A stretch of DNA of 64,000 nucleotides from Schistosoma haematobium (taxonomy: Eukaryota; Platyhelminthes; Trematoda; Strigeidida; Schistosomatidae), in assembly GCF_000699445.3 (NCBI RefSeq), contig NC_067196.1:2356001-2420000 (forward strand). Reading direction: 5' to 3'. The notes beneath the pieces were generated by a model. The model was not told the origin of the DNA. It ran no database searches and saw only the letters and a program-made list of their open reading frames with translations. Both the position numbers and the translations under genes were made by a program. Positions 40,113-53,800 of the stretch are shown one piece after another; the stretch's first letter is position 1; each line of letters starts with the position of its first letter.

Positions 40113-40631
40113 TTATTGTGGGATTATAATGTAAAATACTGAATTTTACTACAAGAACTTAACACTTCAATTAGAATTGCTTTAGGATATTCTTACATTT
40201 TAACTCTATAAATGAGTAAACAGAAAAATTATCCCTTTTCTTCTTAAACATACTGTTGAAATCTATCTTACACACGGGATTGTGAGCTGAATCTTTTTAA
40301 TGGGAACAAATAATTTTCCAAGTCAATCCATCTATCTATGAGACCTAATGGTCTTCTCGTATTGATTCCTTTCAGAATCATGTATGATCACTGTAGAAGA
40401 GTCTTAAACTAGAATGAAAAGCTTCCTGAGGCTCTTCAATTTTTCATGATTATCAAATAATATAATTTTATGGTGAAAAATTGAAAACAAATAACTTTGA
40501 CAAGCTTACATGACTACTGAAGAATCAATTATACAAAGAGTGAAATATGTATTATAGATGAAATTGGATTATCCTTTCATCTAGTCATGAATGAAGATTA
40601 CTGAATTACAGCTTAATAGTTTAAGTTATCA

Positions 40632-41025
40632 ATGATAAATCTTGCTAATTGAACGCTATATTCGGTTCCTAAGCTATTCTCGTAACCCCCCCCCTCGCCC
40701 AAGTTAGAACGACACAACGATCTGAACACGGGAGAAAGTGCGCAAAATATACGAGAAGCAATTTACTCCAATGATTCGTTTTAGTAAAGAAAATATTAGG
40801 GTTTTTATAGTATTTTAGATGTCCTTGAGTTCCCCGAAATTTCTGGAATGCTACTCAACATAGTAGTAGTTAGTCAATCAGAAACCCTACATGTGACTTT
40901 TCACTTTCTTGATATTTCTGGCTAAACTTCAAGTGAACGCTGATTGGATAAAATGCTTCTCAGTGTTTCTTGAGGCTTTCTTGTCTTTTGCGAGAAGTTT
41001 TCTGGATCACCTCAACATGATAGTC
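40632..41025 (+). repeat. Direct repeat, copy 2, longer LTR-like unit
   Basis: It begins like 39395 and continues ~290 nt further to GATCACCTCAACA. It might be a solo LTR-like unit, but I found no clear target duplication. Confidence 0.45.
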
Positions 41026-41036
41026 GCAGATAAAGT

Positions 41037-41555
41037 TGCCCTCAAATGATGTGGTACGGCTGAGAGTGGGGAGAGTCAGCTCTGCCTTTTGAAATGTTCC
41101 CACATGACCACATGCATACAACCACTGCCATACAAGTCCTACTCACTGCCTTCTCGTGACAATACTATTGTTTACGAAATTGAGAGGACGAAAAGCGAAT
41201 GTTCGGCGCTTTAACCGGGTCGGTGGATATGGAGGGTCCACCTAGGGGAGTTGAAAAACCCTGATTCCAAACCAATGATGCACATGGGCTGGTTTCAGGA
41301 TCCTGAGGGAACAAATGGTGTATGAACCTATTGTTGGTCATCGGCTACCGTGGGAGTGAATGTCATGACCTTGTTCCACTGCCTTGTGGATCAGACCTCT
41401 AGGTCGAAGGCTCCTAGATGTGACTCCCTAAGGAAACCACCTGCTTCGATTCGGGCACTCGAGAAGTATCCCAGCCCTTACACAAATCAAATGGTTTATT
41501 TGGCGTATATCTATTTGTTGCGTTCTTGTACCAATGTTTATGTGTTTAAATGGAA
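41037..41555 (+). repeat. Family D
   Basis: A sense copy from GCCCTCAAATGATGTGGTACGG to the tail (GTACCAATGTTTATGTGTTT), with moderate divergence. Confidence 0.75.
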
Positions 41556-41782
41556 AACTAGGTCCATAATTTCCTATTGACTACCTTCACCCACTATCTT
41601 ATCTTAACAACAGTGCATGCAATAATTGAATCACCTAGACAGACTAATAGCCACATTATAACTTGATCGATAGGATTCAATGTACACTAAGGACCTGACA
41701 CGTATGATATTGATCACCTCTACCCAGTAACTAATCAATTGTAAATGTACAATATCACATAACTTATCATTGAATTAGTTTG

Positions 41783-42132
41783 TATTATAGTCAGGCAGTA
41801 ACAACGTAGAACTTCGTACGTACATACATCACTTCGAGTTACCATACCACATTAGCACAAAGATACAATTGTCGATTCAAATCCCTTAGTGGTAGAGGTA
41901 GTAAGAGTATAAGCAGTAATCGGAAAGATTAGGGTTCGTAGATGTTATTCAAAGAGTATAATCCAGTGAAATAAACTTGGGAAAAGAAAAAAGAGACAAG
42001 GAGGAATCAGAAGATTAGAATTTGGGAGAACACAAAGAGTGTATGCACCTGCGCTATTGCAAACGATTTTCAACCATATCATTCAAGGTCTCTAACCATC
42101 GGTTGCGATCATCTTGCGGTCCCCAACCAGTA
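41783..42132 (-). repeat. LINE 3' fragment, minus orientation
   Basis: The complement of the LINE end (CAGGCAGTAACAACGTAGAAC, CGTACGTACATAC), 3' UTR and the last coding part (up to CGGTCCCCAACCAG). It lies between the two genes. Confidence 0.78.
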
Positions 42133-43133
42133 TGTATTATAAACTTTGAAGAATATTACAAACATTAACAAAATTAACTCAACTAACTAAACACATAAAC
42201 AAATGTACGTCATTTGAAGATACATAGAATGGAAAGAGTAAAGTTTTTTTTTAATCATTGAAATGATTGTCATTATTTGAATAATTATTAATGATTGGTT
42301 ATCATTATCGATTATTCTAGAAGTAATAATATAGAGTTAATGATTTGATATGATTGTCAATAGTATTCAGATAAGATTTATTCAAGAGGAAATAAAACAA
42401 ATCAATAATCAATCATGTTCAAATCAAAGAATCGATCAAACAAACAAGTGATCAATATTCAATATCATTGAAATATCAAAGAGAAATGAAAAACAAAAAG
42501 AAACACCATCAATGATCTTGATTCGATTATGAATAGGATTCATAAAGTATGAATAGTGTATTGAATAAGAATACACAAATTAATAGAATGTTTTATTGAA
42601 ATCTTTGAATCATATAGTAAATAATTAAGTTGTAGAAATATTCATTCATTGGCTTAGATTTGATGATTCTTTCGTTTCCATATCAATCATTCGTTGTTGT
42701 TGGTGGTGGTGGTGGTGGTGTTGTTCTCTTCGATGATCTCAACTTACTGACGTCAAGCATTTCTATTTTCGATTAACCATATACATACTACTTATATCTG
42801 TCAACATCAGTAGCACATACTATAATAATAGTTCTCACAAGTATACACTTCATAATAGCTGTTATACCCTACTATTAATAATAATAGTAATAATAATAAT
42901 AATACGACATAGTTACCTGAATTCTAAATAAAAGGCACCATAGAAACAGAATAAGTTAAAACTATTATCTAAACAAGAAAAACTCAAGCGTAATCAGTAG
43001 CCAGAAAATAAAGATCAATCATATAAATAAAGAATAATTAGTGAACACCGTTAAGAATTATGTAATATCCTATTAATAATAATGATAACAAGAAACCTTG
43101 GTTACTTCATTAATACAGTATTCAATGATGAAA

Positions 43134-43262
43134 TTATTCAATCATTGCTTTAGTAACTTTATCTAAACGACGTTGAAGTTTTTCAGCTAATTCATTTGTT
43201 GTTGTTGTTGTTGTTAATGATGTATCATTATTGTAATGTTGTGATTGATGAGGATTTGTTTC
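43134..43262 (-). CDS. Minus-gene exon m6 (terminal)
   Basis: Acceptor GTATAG. It has 42 codons and [16 protein letters not shown], six Thr, then [20 protein letters not shown]. The Thr run is a (GTT)n microsatellite on the + strand. A possible polyadenylation signal (AATAAA on the minus strand) is at 42592-42597, over 500 nt downstream. Confidence 0.72.
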   Translation of the reverse strand, partial: ETNPHQSQHYNNDTSLTTTTTTNELAEKLQRRLDKVTKAMIE

Positions 43263-46200
43263 CTATACAAGAAAAAAAACAAACATACGAACTGATTATC
43301 CAATGAAAGTTGAAAAACATTTAACATTTAATAGTTGAAAACATGAGTCAATTGAAGAACTGTTTCGTCTTATTGTGGGACTCCTCAGCAGTGCGTATCT
43401 ATGATCCCGTCCGTTCCCCGTGAAATTCGAACCCAGGAACTATCAGTCTCGCCCGCGAATCCCCTTCTCATAATAATCATCTGCTCACTGGTGACTGACT
43501 TCAAGAGGCATTTCCTGGAGTTCTAGTGAGAAGCAGTGACCAGTGGAGTACAACCAGGTCTGTTGTAACATATCAACTCACTGAAGACAATGGTGTACGT
43601 AGGAGCAATTTCGTGGATTGATTGAAGTTAAACATAAACACTGTTGGATACCGGCCAGCTCAGTGGTTTAATAGTTAAGTGGTCGTGCGCGACACTGATA
43701 GGTCTTGGGTTCGAATCTTGCGAGGCTAGATCGTGGATGCGCACTGCCACACAGGAGTTCCACATAGGACGAAACGGCCGTCGAGTGCTTCCAGATTTTC
43801 TACAGTGGTCTAGGTTCAATTGACTCATGATCTCAACTATTAAAATTACTATAATATTCACAAGTTGCAAACAAAGTCCAATGACAGATATTACGGTTGC
43901 TGGCAATAAACAGAGAAAAGAATGTACGTTGTTTAGATGTCGATTGACTGAACTACTAACCTTCTAACTGGCAACCACTCAATAATATGTTATCATCAGG
44001 TTCGATCAAGAAATAAGAAATGAGAAACTTGCTGAAATACTTTATGCTAAGAATTCTATGTTGTACCAGAAAAAACTCTAATATAGAATAAACTCATTCA
44101 TAATAAATACTAACTATGATTTGAAAGACTCATTTAAATGATTTCCAACTTAAGGTCATATAAGTTCAACTAAATCAATAGAAAAACCATGTCATTTCTA
44201 ATTGATTGATCATTGAGTAACGTTGGTTAATATCATATTTGTTTGAATTCTACCGATTAAGTTGCTATGTGACCATTACTCTCAGTGATTCAATATCATA
44301 TATATGTACTATATTGGAATGTTGAATGCTTAAAAAGTAGTCAATACTATGATCAGTATTAAAAAAGAACAGACAGAACATAACATTGATCATGATTGTT
44401 TAGATATTTAAATGAATAAATTGTCAATGTAGCATCATTCTAATAGTCTAACTACAGAACTTCAGTATAAGTTTTTCCGGTTTTACAAGTAGCATATTGT
44501 GTGTGCTACAGATATTGATAGATATAAGTAGTATGTATCATCAATTGAAAGTCGAATGACTAACAGAAACTTAACAAGATCAAAGAACAAGAACAAATAA
44601 TGATTAGTGTGGAAACGGAAGGGGTTTGAATACTTTTTTCTGGTTAGCGTTTTTTAGCGAGTTAGTTTTCTATAGGATGGAGTCGCTAACCCATGCCTAG
44701 TCCCTTTCCTTTATCCAGGCTTTGAACCGGCAGTAACCCCACAGGAGCCCCAGGAAGACATGAGAAAAATGAACAAAAATTGGATAGAACTAGAAAGAAA
44801 GGCCCAGGACAGAGTGGGTTGGAGAATGCTGATCGGTGGCCTATGCTCTCTGTGTTTGATCATTGTTGTCTCCGAAGGATTGCTGGTATCCAGTGGCAAC
44901 ACCATGTTAGTAATATAGAGGTTCGGAATCATGTGTTTGGGCACAGAGATGATAATTCAATTGGTGTCACTATCATAAAACATCGACTTCGATGGCTTGG
45001 ACATGTTCTACGAATGTCGTCCCAGAGAATTCCACGTCGTGCATTATTTCCCGACGCTGTGATTGGTTGGAAAAAAGGAGAGGTGTTCAGTGTATGACAT
45101 GGTGTCGGGGTATGAAAGAAAGCTGCAAAGGGCTGGCTTCTGTTGGTCCTTCACGACTCCCTGGTTGGGGTCCGAGAGATGGTTCAACACAGTGGCTAGA
45201 GACATTATCAGATATGGCTCAGAATAGAAGCCAGTGGCGATCCTGCTGTAACCTTCTTTTACCTTCTTCATAAAAAGTGGCTGTAACTTCTTTAAATGAA
45301 AGAATTCTTTCCAGTTGTATCTTTCTGTTTCCCCCATTATTATTATTTCAGTGGTCTTGAGTGCTGTTAGAGGTATGAGGGCGATTATCACTTCCCGGTT
45401 GCCCACACCATGGAAGGGTTCGTCTGAACGTACGTGAAAAGGAAATTGGATTAGAGGAGGTTTTAGTGACCTGAGAGTGTGACCACAGTACCCAAGGGAC
45501 AACTACTTGAGGTCGGTCACACGCGACCTCTTCGTGAGTCATTTTCGTGTTAGCTCTGTACTTGTTGAGATCTTACCGCCCGAGACGGATATCCGTGGGA
45601 TAAGGCAAGGTGTGCATTTTTAGGGTCGACCTTTTCTAACCCCGCCCCTCCTTGTGGGAAGGCCGCACCGCTGTCATGCTGATTGTCTGAAGGAAACACC
45701 TTACTGCTGTTACACCTCTGTACAGTCAGCAGTACGACTTCACCTTCGGACCTTGGGTTTGTTGCTTTTAGTCTTATCGCTCTTTAACCGACCTGTCTGA
45801 CATGGTAGGAACTTGAGGAACGCTTGTTCCAGACAGTATAGCTCAGTTGCTTCATCACGATAGGCAAGCTCAACTACCATGTCAAGGCAGCAAAAACTAC
45901 TTCTATGAATCCGCTATTCATCTTGCTGTGCTAATGCGGTATGGCAACTTGGACCGATACATATATGTGCCTGGTCTTACGTTGTAGCTGACTGACTGAT
46001 TATTATTATTATTTCACTACCATACACTAACTTGTGGTCGTTATCGTTCTTTGTTTTTCTTTATACACGCATCTAACATTCTTTATCTCTTCGCATTCTC
46101 ATTATTATTGTGTGGCGCATATGTATCTGGTGCCTCCCCCCCTTGTACCAATATTTATGTGTTCAAACAAATAGTGAAAAAAAAACATAGAGGAGTCAAG

Positions 46201-46581
46201 CACACACAAAAAAAAGAACAACAGAACTTTCAATTAAACTGCACAGTTTACAAGTTAACTAATTATTCAATTCCATTTTTACCTATGACTGACATGTTAA
46301 TCTATACTTGAATATACACCCTAGAGATTAGGCTACTTTTAATGTACATAATACTGAAACAGATGATAAGAGAGAAAGAAAGAGAGAATAAGCCTTGGGG
46401 TGAATGAAAATACATGTGATTAGTTGTTATTTTTCATACAGATGAATCATGCCTATCAGTAATTGTTTGAAATAGAAGATACATTAGATCTAAACAACTG
46501 TTCAATACATCAATATTATTCAAAGATATACATTGTACAGTATTTAAATATATAACTGATTAAATTACTGGTTGATATTCC

Positions 46582-46612
<31 letters not shown>

Positions 46613-49600
46613 GATGAATGATAGCAAGCAGTGAAACCTAAGACATGCGCTTCATCTTATTTGAGACTCGTCAGTTGCATATGCCTGTATTCTAGAGTTG
46701 ATGTTCACTCCAAGACTCGAATCTAGTACCGTTTACTTGAAACGCTATCATGTTATCCACTTAGCTATTGAGTTCTAATATTAGCCACCATTATCTCTGA
46801 TTACAATGCTTGTAACTTAAAATATTCCACATAGGATTCAAATATGCCAATAAAAGACTGATCAATCTAAGTCCTGAACATCAATGAAAAGTTTCAAACA
46901 AACAATAGAAAAAAGGAATTTTCCAACTCCCTTATTCATTGATATAATCAATCCATATACACAGTAATCAACCATTGTGATAAGTATTATTCATATTACA
47001 CTTTACAATTGTCTATAGGCGAATTATCGAAGTGAATAGTAAACAGTTAAGTGTAATAGTATGCTTCAGATTATGTTCATTATATGCGTGTAGACAGAAA
47101 AAACATGATAATTATTGTATGTAGACCTAACATCTTATATGGAAACAGAATAAATTATATCGAATTAAGATTTCATTGCATTATTACTAGTCACAAATAA
47201 ACCTATTGAATCACAGACAAGTTTTAGATACTTTCAGAATAGCCGAAGGTCAGGAGAGTCCACTCTCTCTCTCTAAATCTTCTCACGTGGTCACACGTCT
47301 ACAGCCACTACCACTGAAGTCTTACTCAATGCCTTCTCACCACTGAGGTGTTGTTTACGAAATTGAGAGAACGAAAAACGAATGTCCGATGTTTTACACG
47401 CGTTGGTGGATATAGATGATCCACCTCGGGGAGTTGGAAAACTGATTCCAAATCAATCGTGTACATGGGCTCCAGTATCCTAAGGGAACAAATGACGTAT
47501 GAACCAATTATTGGTCACTGGCTAGCATTGGAATGCATTTCCCTACGTTTCTCCACTGTCTTATGAATAAGGCCCTCAGGTCAAAGACCCTAAGAAAACA
47601 ACCGGCTTTGATTTGGGCACCCGAGCAGTATTCCAGCCCTCACACAAATCAATGATAACTACCACTGGCCTCATTGTTATTATGTGGCGCATATGTATTT
47701 GGTGCCTTCTTGTACCGATATTTATGAGTTCAAATAAGTAAATAATAAATAACCTTCAGAATGTAAAGATTTCGTTTCAAAGACAATTTGGACTTTCAGT
47801 TATAAGAAATAGCATATTTTTTTGTCTTCATAGTGTAGTCATGACTATATTATCATCTATTTCAAATTACTATCTGAACACTTATATGAGCAGAGATAGA
47901 TGGCGGCTAGCAGTGGAATCTAAGACAATCGGGAAGATACAAGTAAACAATACCAAGTGAATCTGAACACCGTTAGATAGAGAAAACATACACTTGAAAT
48001 GGTGTTATTATCATAACATTTATGTGCACATTTTACAAAGAAGCATTTCATTCATAAGGGGGATTTAATGAAGACTTTAGTAGTTTAATAGCTGAATTCA
48101 TGAGTCAATTAAAGCTAGACTACCATTGAAAACCAGGAAACACTGGATAGCCGTTTTGTCATATTGTGGGACTTCACGTGGGAAGTGTCCGTATCCTAAT
48201 GAAGAATAAATGAATAGTAACTGCTAGGATCTATTTATAGACAGGACATGGTTATGAGAGAAAAACTAGAGTTGCCTCCAGGCTGCCAGTACTGGTTAAT
48301 GCATCATTGGCTTGGCACAATGCCAAAATCATATAAGTCAGTGTTACAATTGGAGATTTAGACAAATGATAATCAATAGGGCATAAAGAATATAATAGAA
48401 AGAAAATGAAATCATTTTGACAAACCATTTTATTCAATTGTTTCTTTTCAATTAATTCACGTTTCCAATGTGGTACAAGACCCCATTTCTTTAATTCATC
48501 CTATAAATTGAAATGATTAAAAATGGGAAACATTCACAATGATAATTGAATCATAGTTATACTGATAGAATTTAAGGTTTAATCATTTAAAACAATGACG
48601 GATGGTAGTGCAATTTTGTGGATTGGTTGAAGTTAAACATTAACATCATTGGATACTGGCCAGCTCAGTGGTCAAAAGGTTAGGCGATCGCGATCAAGAC
48701 TAATGGGTTCTGGGTTCGGATCCCGCGTGCAAGATCGTGGATGCACGCTGCCACTCAGGAGTCTCATACTAGGATGAAACGGCCGTTCAGTGCTTCCAGG
48801 TTTTCCATGATGGTATCTAGCTTCAATTGACTTATGAATTCAACTATTAAATCACTATTATCTCCACAAAACCTCTCTCTGGTTTAATCATTTATTACTT
48901 CTCTTTAATGAAATTAATTAATGCATCGACAAATAGTAAACATAATCGTATGTAGTGGATAATACGTAGAGCATTTGAAGAGAGATACTGGGTTCCGATT
49001 CACGTGTAAACATTAATACTGTGGCGTGCGTCTATTCAGCTGATAAGTCTTAAAAAGGACGAAAAGCACTTTCTGTATTCTACCTCGAACGACCATCAAA
49101 TGTTACTTCAAATACTTGTAATGTAATCACAATATTAAGGCAGTCTACTTAGAGATGCATATATGCAACAAAAGAGATTAATCAAATGAAATCCTCAATA
49201 TCGACAAAGAGAAGATCTAAACTCTTACAAGTGAATTATAACCGTATTAAGTTATTGAAGAGAAAAATGAGTTTTGGTTCGAACTATTTCATTCTCCTAT
49301 AGGGAAGAAAGTTTTTTTTAAACATTTTGATTTAATATGCTGACCCCTCTCTCTGTTACTGTTACAACTAACCAGTTTTATACATCGACTCGTAAATTTC
49401 CCATATGCCGATGATGCTCAACGCATTGAAAGGTGTAAACTTCATTTTAGACATCTTAGCACTACCTGTAATCATTTTTTGGGTAGATGTTAGTTATACA
49501 AGCGTAAAAAAATCAAAATTGCCTCAGTTTAGCAACATTTATAGCCTCAGAAGGAGGTTTTGTGGAGATTTCAGTAATTTTATAGTTGAATTCATGAGTC

Positions 49601-50816
49601 AATTGAAGCTAGACCACCATGAAAAACCTGGAACCACAAGACGGACGTTTCGTCCTAGTATGGGACTCCTCGTCAAGTGATTTAACATTTGCCTAGTATA
49701 AATAAATGTCTAATCTAATTCAATCTGCAGTCCCGTCATACAAAAGACATTTTATCAGCAAGTAATTGAGATATTTATACACTTTCTACCGTCAAAAGTC
49801 TATGTCAAACAATGTAGAGCAGTATACTCACTTTTTAAACAACAAACGTCTATCTCATGTGAGTTACAATTTGTGCAAACACATCACATATATACAATCA
49901 GTGCTGTTTGACAAAAAAAAGTACTGGTCATCACTATAAATGAACAAATATTTTGGATTAATGATACCACTCCAAACTATTATTATCTTTACTGTGTTTA
50001 TTTTATATTTATTTATTTGAACACATAAACATTGGTAACATATGCGCCATACAATAACAATGAGGCCAGGAGTAGTTATCATTGATTATATGTGAGGGCT
50101 GTGATACCGCCCGGGTGACCAAATCAAAGTAGGTAGTTTTTATAAGAAACTATACTTGGAGCCTTCGACCTAGAGGTCTAATCTACAGGGCAGTAGAGCA
50201 ACGTTAAAAGATGCAGTCACATGCTAGCCGGTGACCAGCAATAGGTTCATACGCTATTTGTTCCCTCAGAATCCTGGAGCCAACCCTATGTGCACCATTA
50301 GTTTGGAATCAGGGTTTTCCAATTCGAACTCTCCATTTCCACCAATCCGGTTAAAGCACCGGGCATAAGGTTTTCGTCCTCTCAATTTCGTAAACAACAA
50401 TTCAGTGGTTAGAAGGCAATGAGTAGGACTTCCATGGCAGTGGTTGTATACGCGTAGTCCCATGTGAGAGGATTTAAAGAACGAAATTTAATTCTCCCCA
50501 CCTTCAGCTGTACCTAGGGCATTTGGGTGGTAGAGGCATTCATATCACCTTATTATAAAACGAATGTGTTCAATGAAAGAAAGAAAAACAAAACCCACCC
50601 AATTCATTTATTTGAGTATAAACATGGAAGTTTTTCAACAATATACACACATATATACACTATATATATACTTACTGCATAAATATTAGCTGCATCACGA
50701 TTTTTTCTTTCTAATCGATGAATTTTCCAATCAGGCAGATTCGATGAAATAGGATGATAACCTGGTATTTGATTGGCATCAACTATATTGTATCATATAA
50801 ATATGTAAAGAATAAA

Positions 50817-50876
<60 letters not shown>

Positions 50877-53800
50877 CAATTGATAGTTCACGTTTATAAT
50901 CCTTTTACTGAATCCATTGAAGAATGATTATAAATCAGAGCTTGAGTGCTATTGGGAGAATTAGTTACGAATTTCTTCTGTACACATAAATTGAGGTTAT
51001 ATGTACGAATTCCTATGGCTTCAGCTACATGTAGGAGGCGGGAACGAACTCTGTTGGGAAATGATGGAGATATACGATAGATCATTCGAAATGATTTCGA
51101 TTTATCTACACAGCATGACCTCTATCAATAAGATATGCCAATATAGAACTGAGAATTGTTTTTATCTGGTCCTTTATAAACCAAGCTGGTAGATGTTCAC
51201 TCATTAGTTGGTTAAGTTGCCTGGTAGTACCCCCGATATAGCTATCTCCACAGGAGCAGCTGAATCTGTGAATGCACATTGAGGAGGCCAACTCAGGTAA
51301 CTTATCCTCCGTTTGCGTAGACAACGCTGGTCGACAGGAGAAAGTCAACGCAAGACATTCTACGCAACCAATCTTGCGTAATATAATTAAGGTTATGTTA
51401 GTACATATTTTCATTATAAAATTGATTTTAAATGAGTAAATAATATTTGCCCCCCCCCTAGTGCTATGGTACAACTGAGAGTGGGGAGAGTTAGCTCTCC
51501 ATCACGAAAACTGCTCTCATATGGCCACGTACAAACAGCCATTACAAGGGAAGTCGTAGTCACTCCCTTCTCGCGGCAATACTGTTGTTTATGAAATTGA
51601 AAGGATGAAAAGTGAATGTCCACGGCTTTAACAGGGTTTGGTGGATACGGAGAGTCCACCTAGGGGAGTTGTAAAACACAAATTCTAAAACAATGGTGTA
51701 CATGGGTTCCAGTATCCTAAGGGAACAAATGACGTATGAACCAATCGTTGGTCAACGACTAGCATGTGACTGTATCTCCCTACGTCATTCCACTGCCTTA
51801 TGGATCAGATCTTTAGGTCGAAGGCTCCAAGTGTGGCTCCGAGCAGAACCCCAGCCCTCACATGTATGGGATGATTTATGTGGCGCATATCTATTTGGTG
51901 CCTCCTTGTACCAATATTTATATGTTGATATAAATATATAAAAGAATAAAACTTTAAATCAGAAGATTTATGATTTTTAAAAAGATTACAAGTAAGATTC
52001 CTGTCTATCTAAGGGATTAATCACAGAGTTATAATGCAACGTATTAATTCAGTAAACCTTTATATACCATACAACTTTCAGTCACAATTATCCCATATGA
52101 AAGCTAGAGACACTATCCAGTTACTTAAATTGTAATAAATGGACAAAGGTTTGAATTTGCACAACTCTAATGTTTTAAAAGTATAAGCGTTGATTATTAA
52201 GGCTACTGCTTTATATTAAATCTTTATGGTAGTCCCAATCATAACTGTTTGATGTGGTAGTCAAGTTTTCTAATCGTAACGACTCAATCGAGTTTTACAG
52301 GTTGGTGCACTCTTTCTCTATAATAAGAGTAAATCAAGCAAACTCATGGTTCAAAGTTATACAGCCATTTGTACTAGGGTATGATAAAAATCAAGCGTTT
52401 CACCCACATAACCAATATTTGCAAGGAAAGTGGAAGTTAGAAAGATCAACCTTGAAAATATCACACCTCACCTTGTATCATGAATTTCTGTCGCTGCTCA
52501 TAAAATATGAAAAATACGAAACTAACATATCAAGAACTACATAAAAAGACGTTGAGTAACCGTAATCAATTAGCTACGGTTTAATCTCTCAATTCATAAT
52601 CCAATGTTGCCTTATCCAGATTACTTATTAGATATCACACGTAGATGTGATATTTGTCCATACATTATTATTATATTATATTTAAACACATAAACATTGG
52701 TACAAGGAGGCACCAAATATATATGCGCCACACAAATCATTCGATTCGTGTGAGGGCTGAGATACTGTCCGAGCGCCTAGATCGAAGCAAGTGATTTTTA
52801 TAGGGGACCACACCTGGAGCATTCAATCAAAGATCTGATCTACAAGACAGTGAAGTGATGTAGGGAGATGCAGTTCAATGCTAGCCGGTGACCAATAATT
52901 GGTTCATACGTTCATTTGTTCCTTCAGGATATTGGAGCCCATATGCACCATTGATTTGGAATCAGAATTTTCCAACTCCCCCAAAGTGAACTCTCCATGT
53001 CCATCATACATACAGAACAACATTTGAGTTTATAACTCGGGGGGTTATTACTGATTGCCCACTTAAAGTACTTTGAAGAAAAAATCATTTTCTACAAAAG
53101 TTTCTCTCATATAAAACTAACCAATATTGAATTGATTAAATATGGTCAATGTTTGTGGATCCAAATTCATTGATTGTACATGAATAAAAGATGAATCTGA
53201 AAATGTAAAAAAATACGTTACTAATTAAGGTGATGATGACGACACTAGAAGGGAATATTGTGGTTTACGTTAAATAAGAAACTGAATTAACTGAGATAAC
53301 TATTGAAAACTAATAAGAATTAGACAGTCGCCATTCATTCCGTCTTGCTTTATGGCAGTGAAATATGGCCGGTAAGGGTAGAAGATATTCGGAGGTTACT
53401 AGTATTCGAAGCATTGCTCGTATATCATGGGACCACCCAGTAAGTAATACAAATGTTATGAAACGGGTACTAGGTAAGGATGGCAAATCAATTGATGAAG
53501 TAGTGAAACTTTATCAGTTGAGATGGCTGGGACATGTGTTACATATGCCCAACCACCGACTGCCCCAACATGCGATGTTTTATAGTGTAGGAATAGGTTG
53601 GAAGAAAGCTAGGGGTGGCCAGAACAAAACATGGCACAAATCCATGAAGTCACTGACAAGTGAACTGAGCCATGTTAGAAAGTGTAGACTATCTGATTGG
53701 AATACGCGAGATGATAGCAATAGATGGTTAAAGACCTTGAATAACATGGCTCAAAATCGTTTGCGATGGCGCAGATGCATACACTCTTTGTGTTCTCCCA

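Larger units (their letters stand above)
38476..43133. other. Region between the two convergent genes
   Basis: DOCK 3' UTR is likely to about 38830 (AATAAA at 38812). Then come an (AT)n run, direct repeats, two family D copies and a LINE fragment. Nothing recognised in 38701-39296, 40113-40631 or 42133-43133; the last has (GGT)n near 42700-42720 and the probable 3' UTR of the minus gene. Confidence 0.6.
43263..48425 (-). other. Minus-gene intron m5-m6
   Basis: 5.2 kb. Holds HS15, LINE pieces, the twin-primed LINE, SM-alpha relics, a family D copy and HS16. Nothing recognised in 43869-44635, 46173-46585, 46891-47224 or 48181-48425. Confidence 0.65.
48501..50675 (-). other. Minus-gene intron m4-m5
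   Basis: 2.2 kb. Holds HS17, an SM-alpha relic, HS18 and family D. Nothing recognised in 49226-49549 or 49681-50002. Confidence 0.65.
50783..53121 (-). other. Minus-gene intron m3-m4
   Basis: 2.3 kb. Holds (AT)n, the Penelope-like fragment and two family D copies. 51946-52674 includes a 96-codon + frame (52254-52544) that I do not recognise. Confidence 0.65.

Noticed and set aside
52254..52544. 96-codon + frame as a gene
   Set aside because: No recognisable motif, no support from neighbours, AT-rich, and within an intron of the minus gene. Chance cannot be excluded.
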